This document shows positions 56,525-64,000 of a DNA stretch of 64,000 nt, piece after piece. The position numbers and the translations under genes are program-made. Origin of the DNA: Sorex araneus (taxonomy: Eukaryota > Chordata > Mammalia > Eulipotyphla > Soricidae). Below the pieces are notes generated by a model, which searched no databases, was not told the origin of the DNA, and saw only the letters and a program-made list of their open reading frames with translations. Each line of letters starts with the position of its first letter. Within the stretch, counting starts at the first letter, position 1. The DNA is taken from NCBI RefSeq assembly GCF_027595985.1, contig NC_073312.1, positions 9,373,926 through 9,437,925 on the forward strand. Reading direction: 5' to 3'.

Positions 56525-56961
56525 CAAAAAAAGGTTGTTACTAATTCCTGGTGTCAAAAATAGTTGATGTTGGTGAGTTCTTTCAGAGTCTCCTCAATGT
56601 CTTGATGGTGGTGAAAGAAAGTGTTCTTAGACCATTGTCTACTCATCGCAGATGGAAACACAGTAGTAAGAATATCTGGTGATGGATTCTCCGGTCACAG
56701 AAGTACAGGGTGTGTGTCCCCACACCTTTCACACCAGCTGCAGCCCCGCCCCGCCCTGCCACCTGTGTCTCAGCAGAGGGCCTGATCAGCGTTTTTCATG
56801 AGACAGTGAATGGCAGGAATCTGATTGGCAGTCTCTGATCCAATCTTGACTTGCTTTGATGTACAGAGTGGCTTTACCTAAAGAGCTATTTGTATATAAC
56901 AATGCTCCTTTCTTCTCTTTGTTACATATCAAAACCCATTTTTTTTCCCCTTCTCTTTAAG

Positions 56962-57404
56962 GTGGTTTAGATTAGAATCCAAACAAGGAAAAAGAGCCAA
57001 AAACAGGGGTGAGATAAAGGTCAATATTCAATTTATGAGGAACAATATGACAGCGAGCATGTTTGACTTATCAATGAAGGACAAAACAAGATCTCCTTTT
57101 GCAAAGTTAAAAGATAAAATGAAAGGTAGAAAAAATGATGGGACGTTTTCCGATACATCTTCTGCGATCATTCCAAGTTCCCATATGCCTGATGCCAATA
57201 CTGAATTTTCAAGTAGTGAAATGCAGATGAAATCCAAACCAAAAAAGCCTTTCCTTTTGGGTCCTCAGCGACTCTCTTCGGCTCATTCAATGTCTGACTT
57301 AACTGGGGCCCATGTGTCTTCTGAGAAACTCAAGTCCAGCGCCATTGGCCAGAGGCATCTGGTCACACAGCAGATGGATGCCTTCGGAGCAGTTCCAGAA
57401 GGTG
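56962..57404 (+). CDS. RAB11FIP2: Rab11 family-interacting protein 2, exon 2
   Basis: Completes Glu118 and encodes Trp119 through Glu-Gly265 plus the first base of Gly266. It finishes the C2 domain (WFRLES at 119-124, GEIKVNIQFM at 134-143) and starts the linker. The block SMFDLSMKDKTRSPFAKLK (150-168) is highly conserved in the family. Ser227, in SSAHSMSDL, is known in human as the MARK2/Par1b phosphorylation site that affects polarity and recycling. The myosin Vb-binding region known for this protein begins around here. Shrew-specific substitutions relative to the human sequence as I remember it cluster at about 233-265. Donor gtaagt starts at 57405 (phase 1). Confidence 0.97.
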
Positions 57405-58083
57405 GTAAGTGACGCTTTCTCTCCAGCGATGTTCTTAGTGGTCTGAACTACCGTTCAGTCTTTAAATTTCAGTTTTAAAATTCGGAAGTAAAAATTGCTG
57501 TTTCTTCGTGGCATCTTATATTTAGTCATTGCCTATGCTCGAAAGTGTTGAATTCATCGAAGGCAGAAACATTCAGTATCGTGTTTGTATTGTGAGAGGA
57601 AAAGAAAAATGAATTTCATTTTCTTTTCATGGCTCAACTCCTTTCGTACTGCTCTTTCTCCCATCTCAGAAAGATGAAAAAGAAACTAATCTTTCGTTTT
57701 ATCAAAAAGTTTCTAGAGAAAACTGTCTTATGTTCTGGAGAAATAAATTCCATGTTAATGATGGAGGAAAAGTCTTTGGGAATTTATAGCATTACCACGC
57801 CAAGCAGAACCTTTAGTTTTGACATTCTAATGTATGCAAGTGTTTCTTTATGAACTGAATAAATTACTAATTGCCTCGCAGTATGCTAATTGCTCTTAGC
57901 CTCCATACTTCAGTATGCTATACCTGAGCATTTTTAGATTGTTTTCCTTGATTATTCTAAAGGTTAATGTCTTTAAATAGCTAATTGCTGTCTTTCTAAA
58001 AGCAGCCGTCCGCACACAGAATGTGTCAAGTTGTGTGATGTAATGTGTCACTGATTATGTACTAACTACAAAATTGTTTGCAG
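57405..58083 (+). other. RAB11FIP2: RAB11FIP2 intron 2
   Basis: A short 679-bp intron from gtaagt to gtttgcag. I see no mobile element in it. A reading frame of 74 codons across 57629-57853 has no family resemblance and is not supported as coding. Confidence 0.93.
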
Positions 58084-58552
58084 GAAGTCTCAAATCTCCA
58101 CACAGAAGAACATTAAGCTTTGATACTTCTAAAACCAGCCAGCCTGACAGGAGTGTGGACGAAGGTGGACTGTCTCTTGGAAGACAAAATGACCCATTTA
58201 CAAATGTGACTGCTTCATTACCCCAAAAATTTGCAACACTGCCAAGGAAGAAAAATCCATTTGAAGAGAGCAGTGAATCATGGGACAGCAGCGTGAATTT
58301 ATTTTCAAAAGCAATTGAAGTAAGAAAAGAAAATAAGAGGGAAAAAAGGGAGAAAGTTAGCCTCTTTGAAAGAGTGACTGGGAAAAAAGATAGCAGAAGA
58401 TCTGATAAGCTTAACAATGGGGGTTCCGATAGCCCCTGTGACTTGAAATCACCTAATACATTTAGTGAAAACCGTCAGGACTATTTTGATTATGAGTCAA
58501 CTAATCCGTTTACAGCAAAATTCAGGGCTTCAAATATCATGCCATCTTCAAG
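58084..58552 (+). CDS. RAB11FIP2: Rab11 family-interacting protein 2, exon 3
   Basis: Completes Gly266 and encodes Ser267 to Ser421 plus two bases (AG) of codon 422. It carries a DPF motif (302-304) and NPF motifs at 323-325 and 406-408, the type of site bound by EH-domain proteins such as Reps1 and EHD proteins; in human a third NPF follows in the next exon. A basic segment, RKENKREKREKVSLFERVTGK, spans about 346-366. Donor gtaagc starts at 58553 (phase 2), so codon 422 is probably Ser. Apparent termination right after this exon is intronic. The Rab11/Rab25-binding coiled coil lies in exons outside the window. Confidence 0.97.
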
Positions 58553-59857
58553 GTAAGCTTTCCATGGGGGCAGTTGTGCTAATTTGGGAAATCTTGTACT
58601 TGAAAGTATCGAATAGCCCTTTAAATGCTTAATAATATTTTAAATTCCTTTTATTGTACTTGACAGAAAGTTCTTATCTTATTTTTTTGTAATTAATTAT
58701 GGAGCCTGGCAACATTGCATGCACCTTTGGAATTTATTTTAGAAGGATTAAAGATGATTAATCTCCACTCTAGTTTATTTCTACTTAGGTCAGTCAGAAA
58801 CTCAGCAGAACTTAGAGAGAAAAGGGCATACTTTTTGGAGACTTGGTGATCGTGAATTACTACGGAGTGTTAATTCAGACCAGGAAATTAGGATATACTT
58901 TGTTTTTCTAGTTATTATTTTCCAGGGATTTATTCATGGGTTACCTGGAATGGATTAGTGCACCAATAGTGGCCCATAATATTTCAGAAATACTGGCATA
59001 TGCAAGTTAAGTATGATGGCCTTTTTATAGGTGGCATCTGTCCTTACTAAATAGCTACTTAAAAATACGTATGTGTGTGTATTGGGATCCAGTGGCCTTT
59101 GTGGTTACTAAAGCTAGGTTAAGTAGTATCTGATTGACAATGTATAGTCATAAAAATATCATAAATATTTTAAAAAGCTGTTGGTATTATGGTACCTTTT
59201 AATATTATAGTACAAGTTGGAATATCTGTATTTAAATAAGATTATGGACCTTGCAGATTTAAAAGTAGGATAGCTTATTAAGGAAATTGCAAGCATAGAA
59301 TTAGATGAATTCATTGGCTTTTAAGCAGTTGAGGAGGAATACAATAGTAATGGAGAGTATATAGTCTTGAGTGAGAATCCTGGCTAGGAATTTTGTGACC
59401 ATGTTTTAAACAAGGAAAGTAACGCCGGCTTGAATAATTGGGTGATGGTGGAGTCCATAGAACTGACCCAGGACTCACGTCGAGAACCCCTAGATTGCTC
59501 CATATTTTTGCACGTGTCATCCACATTACACAAAACCATTTCACTCCACTTCGAGCAGATTGTTAGCTCTGTTTGCCCTCCCTCCGATTCGCTGATGTCT
59601 CTTTAATGCGGGCTTTTCAAACTTACAAAGACCAGTGCTTTGGTTTTTTGTTTTGTTTTTTTAAGATCAATAGATACTTGCTGTGTATTTAGGGAATGTT
59701 CAGTTTTCTTTATAGATTATATGCCAAAGAAATTACATTTGATCATAAGATACTAATATTTTATTAAAGAGTCTGTAGTTTTATTTGCTGTTTTCAAGTC
59801 TGTTATTTTGGTTATTTGCTTGGTGTACTTTTTATCTTGCTTTAAGTGCCAAATTGC

Positions 59858-59999
59858 AGGCCAGAGATACTTACTGGTATAAAGTGCTTACCTTACAGTG
59901 AGCCAACCCTGGTTTGACCCCTAGTACTGCATATGATCTCTCAGGCATAGCAATGAGGACCCCTAAGCACTGCAAGGGGTGGGCCATAAAAAAAAAAAG
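59858..59999 (+). repeat. Old SOR-like SINE
   Basis: gccagagatacttactggtataaagtgcttacc, ctggtttgacccctagtac, then a decayed body and an A-rich end. Confidence 0.7.
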
Positions 60000-60448
60000 A
60001 AGAAGAAAATGATCTCCTAAATTATAGAGATAAATAGAAAAATACTTTTTCCCCCTCTCTTCACTCATCTTTTTTTGAAAATTGCTAAAAACATCTGAGG
60101 TAACAGAGATTGGGTGACATAACACTTTACAGTCAAAGGCGAGAAATGATAGGAAAATAATATTTCAAAATTCTGGTAGCATATGGGAAAATAAGTGTCC
60201 TCAAATCTTTTATTGTCATATATTCAGGCTATCTATGCCATATATAGGCTGCCATGAGGGAGTATTTTGGCAGATTTTGATGATTTAAATATTAATGCTT
60301 GCTACTTCTATCAGTATAAGAGCGATTTCATTATATATAAAATACACATATACGGTGTGTGTATTATGGTACCTTTAATATTAAACATTAGTATATTACA
60401 TATAATTATATAGTATATACTATATATTGCATTATTGTAATAGTAATA

Positions 60449-60632
60449 CTAAAATAATAGCACAGCGGGTAGGATGTTTGTCTTGCACGCGGCCAACCTG
60501 GGCGTCCCTCTAAGAGAGCCCGGCAAGCTGACGTATTTGATATGCCAAAAATAGTAACAAGTCTCACAATGGAGACATCACTGGTGCCCGCTGGCACAAA
60601 CCCATGAGCAACGGGCTGACAGTGCTACAGGG
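60449..60632 (+). repeat. SOR-like SINE, form B, internally deleted
   Basis: ataatagcacagcgggtagg head, B box partly lost, ctctaagagagcccggcaagc, tttgatatgccaaaa and a gctgacagtgctacag end. About 70 bp shorter than other B copies. Confidence 0.85.
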
Positions 60633-60959
60633 CTAAAACTTAAGATTTGCCCTCCAGATGCTACCAGTAAGGACAGACGTTTGTAGTTCCCATTCTGATG
60701 TTTGGTGGGTAGTAGGTGGTAGAAAAACGCATTCTGAGTGCACGGACGCAGTATAGCAGACCCGTTTCCTATGGCCCGGCTCTCGGCTCGCTTCTGCTCC
60801 TGCTCCTCAGCCCCAGGTCGGTGGGTGAGGATCTTTCTGATGGAATGAAGACCTGCGTCATGGTAAAGGAATGTTTCTTTTGTGTAGACAGAAAATTACT
60901 CATGATTGACCTGTACTAGTTGGGTGGGGCATCCACTGTATTAAAGCACCGGTAGGTGT

Positions 60960-61343
60960 GCATTCGGACCCACGTGGGCTGTTCTTAGGTGCCAGGCCTG
61001 GTGGTGTGCATTAGGACCCCACCTGGACTGTCCTTAGGTGCCAGGCCTTGGAATGTGCATTAGGACCCACGTGGGCTGTCCTTAGGTGCCTGGCCTGGGA
61101 ATGTGCATTAGGACCCACATGGGCTGTCCTTAGGTACCTGGCCTGGGAATGTGCATTAGGACCCACGTGGGCTGTCCTTAGGTGCCAGGCCTGGTGGTGT
61201 GTGCATTAGGACCCACGTGGGCTGTCCTTAGGTGCCTGGCCTGTGAATGTGCATTAGGACCCACGTGGGCTGTCCTTAGGTGCCTGGCCTGGCAATGTGC
61301 ATTCGGACCCTGTGTGGGCGTCCTAGGTGCCTGGCCTGACTGT
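60960..61343. repeat. 48-bp minisatellite with E-box palindromes
   Basis: Eight units starting at 60960, 61008, 61057, 61105, 61153, 61203, 61251 and 61299 (48 bp, two of 49-50 bp). Each begins gcatt(a/c)ggac and continues into ctgtccttaggtgcc. Units 1, 3, 5, 6 and 7 carry the perfect palindrome cccacgtggg; units 2, 4 and 8 have mutated it. Lies in intron 3. Confidence 0.95.
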
Positions 61344-62059
61344 TCATTTCTTCTGCTCAGTCCTGTCCCGACTTCAGAGCGCCCCGTTAGGTAGTAGGTA
61401 GGTGCGCTGGCCCCGGAGGAAGCTGGCCTGGCCGTGGTGTGCACCGTTCTCGTTGCCATTGGTGCCAGTCCTGAGTTGTCTGGATGTTACAAGCCTTGGC
61501 ATGCTGCAGAACTCCTCCTTCCCGCTTCACTCTACCTCCAAGTGGAGGTAGAATTCTTGTAATTGTCGGGAAACTGTCTTATCTAGCTATGTATTGATAT
61601 TGAGTGGTTGGTGTTTTAAAATTACAGTTTGATTTTAAATCACAGGTAGTTTGCCATCATCATTATCAATTCATGTGTGGTGTGGTTGACACCACAATTT
61701 GTAATTTTTTTTTCTCTCATCAGTAAATAACTGCCCGAAACAATATACCTGGGTGTTTGCTGTACCGCTTTCAATCTTCCGTTCCCAGCCTGTGCCTGTA
61801 CTTCTGTAACCCTCAGCTGTTTTCCCCCCGGAAACTGGAAAGTGAAAATAGGCGGCTGTGTTCACCAGGCCAGATTTCTTCCTGTTCCTGTTCTCAGCAA
61901 GGCAGCGAGGCCCCTTGTTGATCGGGCTGTCAGTGAGTCGATGGGAACAGCCGGTAGCTCTGGTCCCAGAGACGCCGGGCGCGGGTCTGCTTGTGCGTCT
62001 CCTTCTCCAGAGGTCCGGGCCTGCGCCAGGCGTGGGGCCGAATCTGCCTTATTGCCTGT

Positions 62060-62200
62060 TTTTAGGAATAATGTTTCATTGGAATGCAGCCCGCACTTTT
62101 GTTTATGGCTGGTTTTGTGCTCTGGTACAGTTGAGACTGTGGTATGCAAAGCCAAAAATATTTATTTGGCCTTGGTCCTTGTACTAGCCGGGTGGAGATT
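62060..62200 (+). mobile_element. hAT-Charlie-like DNA transposon relic
   Basis: tgtttatggctggttttgtgctctggtacagttgagactgtggtatgcaaagccaaaaatatttatttggcc matches the core of a common non-autonomous hAT family (normally ...tggctgctttt.gc.ctac.... agcctaaaatatttactatctggcc). Terminal repeats not seen. Confidence 0.5.
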
Positions 62201-62563
62201 TTTGAGAGGTGGAACTGTAAGACGCAGGTCGGGGGGTCCCGGGGTCCCGAGTGCATGCGGAGGATCACCGCAGGGTAACTGAGCGTTGTCTGGATGGCAG
62301 ATCCTCAGAAGTGCGGTTACTGCAGGTTTTAGTTGTATTTATTACAACACTTAGCATTGTGTTTTATTTAGTGTTCGGGGCACAGAGTCATGCAGTTCCT
62401 TTCAAGTAAACAAACCAGTGAAAATCCTTAAGAACGAAGGGTTTGCAATGCCAAATCTAAACTTTTCGACTTTTGAGTCTTATTTTAAGCTTTTCTTAAC
62501 TCTCTAACTTTTCATTTATTAATCCTTAACTTTCTGTTCTACGTAAATTACCTTCACCACTGC

Positions 62564-62565
<2 letters not shown>

Positions 62566-62639
<74 letters not shown>
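62566..62639. repeat. (CT)n microsatellite
   Basis: About 37 uninterrupted CT units, pyrimidine on the transcript strand, in intron 3. Confidence 0.97.
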
Positions 62640-62643
<4 letters not shown>

Positions 62644-62799
62644 GTTCCTCTCACTCACTCTCTCTTCAGGGGGTGGCAGAGGAGGATGGTGATAGAGGGC
62701 TTCTCAAGCTGTGAGGGATGCCCCAAAGGCTACTACTTCTAGCAATATTACACTTACCAGGTGGGCCAAGCCCAGAGATACTTGGGAGCCCCCAGAACT

Positions 62800-62897
62800 A
62801 CACCCAGTAGTGCCCGGGAGACTTTGTGGTGTGGGGGTCCCACCCGCGTTAGGTGCCTGTGAGACACATGCCCTGATCATCTGCCCCTCCCTCATTT
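62800..62897 (-). repeat. Degenerate SOR-like SINE
   Basis: acccagtagtgcccgggaga, ggtgtgggggtcccacccgcgttagg, gacacatgccctgatcatctgcccctcc, reversed form A order without the end part. Confidence 0.5.
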
Positions 62898-63184
62898 ATC
62901 CTCAGGCCTTGGTAAGCTTTGCCAGGTCCGTTTTGGGCTCAGTCATGGAGGTTGATCATCGTAACCCACCTCTGGGTATCCTGGCCTCTGTCCTGGGTGC
63001 TAAAAGCTCCAGTTCTTTCGCGATGAAGATGGGGTGTTTCCCTTCCTGGGACTTCTGCTGAAAAAGAACATAGTTACTCTGTGATGCTTCTGTGTCTTGG
63101 TCTTGGTCTTCCTAAACTAAGCAGTCCAGCCTCGAGTGCTCGTGCCCAGTACTCTTGGCTGGCTGCTCCAGAGCACCCATGTTT

Positions 63185-63188
<4 letters not shown>

Positions 63189-63228
<40 letters not shown>

Positions 63229-63238
63229 AGCACGCACG
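63189..63238. repeat. (GT)n/(CG)n alternating tract
   Basis: About 16 GT units run into gcgcgcgcgagcacgcacgcg, all alternating purine-pyrimidine. Confidence 0.95.
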
Positions 63239-63404
63239 CGCCGGGTACTAATCCTCGGGTACTAATCCTAGGGTGTTTTAAAAAATTATAGTGTGGGGGG
63301 GCCCACCTCACATAGAATTAAAATTGTCAGTAAATGCACCCTGAAATAGACATTTTTAAAAAGTTCTCACTGATCTTTGGGTATAGAAACTTCTGCTCTA
63401 GGAC

Positions 63405-63510
63405 TTGGGACTTAGGGCAGGTGCAAGGCAGTCAACCCCAGTTCGACCCCCTGCACCGCAGAGCTCCCCCGTCACTGCCAGGTGTGGCCCTCGGGGTCCC
63501 AAGCACCACT
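63405..63510 (+). repeat. Degenerate SOR-like SINE
   Basis: gtgcaaggcagtcaaccccagttcgaccccctgcacc, then ctgccaggtgtggccc and agcaccactggg. B box intact, head mostly lost. Confidence 0.55.
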
Positions 63511-64000
63511 GGGATGGCCCTCAGGGGCCCTGGCACTGCAGGATCTGAGCCACACCTCATCCTTGGGTCCTTGTACTCAACCATTCTTCACCTCCTCCAA
63601 AAATCACTGCAAGTTGCCCCTGAGCCATTTGAACACCGCTTAGGACTCTCCAAATAGCTGATCGAAATGATTAAGTATTTCGCCAAACTCAGACATATAT
63701 GTAAATTGGAATTCGGGAGTTTGGCTGGTTTCCTGGTCTTTAAATAGACAACTTAGGCACACGGTTTTGCCTTACGGGAGGGCCCAGTAAGGAGATCAGC
63801 TTGATTAAGAGGAGAGAGTTGATGGATTAGCTGAGCGACATCTAAATTATTGTAGGCATTTGAAGAGTAGGCAGACATGTCTGACTGCTAAATATTTATG
63901 TCATCTGAGAATGAATTGTTTTTCGGAGTTCAGGTAAAGTAGGCACTAGTAATGATTAATTGCATGTAAATACCATGCTGTATTTGTATTTCTATTAAAG

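Larger units (their letters stand above)
50513..56961 (+). other. RAB11FIP2: RAB11FIP2 intron 1
   Basis: Begins gtaagt, ends ctctttaag after a long pyrimidine tract (56939-56959). It contains a (CTTT)n array near the donor, (TG)n and (GA)n tracts, a MIR relic and a cluster of three SINE pieces within 1 kb of the acceptor. I found no extra coding exon. Parts 50800-53500 and 54720-55960 are unassigned AT-rich sequence. Confidence 0.93.
58553..64000 (+). other. RAB11FIP2: RAB11FIP2 intron 3 (partial)
   Basis: Runs to the window edge without an acceptor I can join. Holds several SINEs, a 48-bp minisatellite, a hAT-like relic, a (CT)n tract and a (GT)n/(CG)n tract. No exon encoding the Rab11-binding domain was found. 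Confidence 0.85.

Noticed and set aside
57629..57853. 74-codon frame in intron 2 as an extra exon
   Set aside because: No splice sites that keep phase, no family resemblance.
58550..58558. Stop codon right after Ser-Ser-Arg as the end of a short RAB11FIP2
   Set aside because: The stop overlaps the splice donor gtaagc; phase and the family length support splicing to a further exon.
60960..61343. CRISPR-like array
   Set aside because: Units are contiguous 48-bp tandem copies with no unique spacers, in a mammalian intron.
61182..61459. 70-93 codon frames in the minisatellite
   Set aside because: They only reflect the repeated 48-bp unit, which is a multiple of three.
62711..63061. 116-codon frame in intron 3
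   Set aside because: Overlaps a degenerate SINE and has no recognisable domain or splice context.

Overview
This is mammalian genomic DNA, and the only protein-coding gene I can support is the 5' part of RAB11FIP2 (Rab11 family-interacting protein 2) on the + strand. Three coding exons are readable (50160-50512, 56962-57404, 58084-58552). They encode residues 1-421 plus two bases of codon 422, with canonical GT-AG introns and compatible phases (2, 1, 2). The C-terminal part, including the Rab11-binding domain expected from the family, lies beyond the right edge. The host is most likely a soricid shrew. Dozens of copies of a tRNA-derived SINE (A box like tagcacagcgggtaggg, B box like ggttcgattcc) look like the shrew SOR family, and the gene sits inside this repeat background. 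The species call is inference from repeat style.

Layout. Positions 1 to about 48.8 kb are intergenic DNA upstream of RAB11FIP2. They hold nested SINEs, LINE-1 3' ends, old L2/MIR relics, two very large polypyrimidine arrays (2.5 kb and 30.7-31.65 kb), other microsatellites and long repeat-poor stretches with no gene I can recognise. From 48.86 to 49.15 kb there is a three-copy GC-rich tandem repeat of about 100 bp. A CpG island follows (about 49.15-50.16 kb) with an ETS-type site, an RFX X-box palindrome, two CCG/CGG tracts and a minimal upstream ORF. Intron 1 (6.4 kb) opens with a (CTTT)n tract only about 75 bp after the splice donor. Intron 3 contains an eight-copy 48-bp minisatellite in which five copies carry the palindrome cccacgtggg, an E-box core.

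Function. Rab11-FIP2 is known to link Rab11 vesicles of the recycling endosome to myosin Vb and to endocytic EH-domain proteins. The visible part has the C2 domain (about residues 1-129), the Ser227 site known as the MARK2 phosphorylation site, a DPF motif (302-304) and two NPF motifs (323-325 and 406-408). Residue numbers agree with the human protein as I remember it.

No operon-like or novel multi-gene system is present. The most unusual items are the E-box minisatellite, a perfect 20-bp inverted repeat forming a 78-nt hairpin at 27.8 kb, a composite SINE-like element with two copies of an internal module at 42.7-43.1 kb, a SINE subfamily that ends in ACAGTG-type repeats rather than poly(A), and a half-L1-like element interrupted by a later L1 insertion with a perfect 15-bp target duplication.
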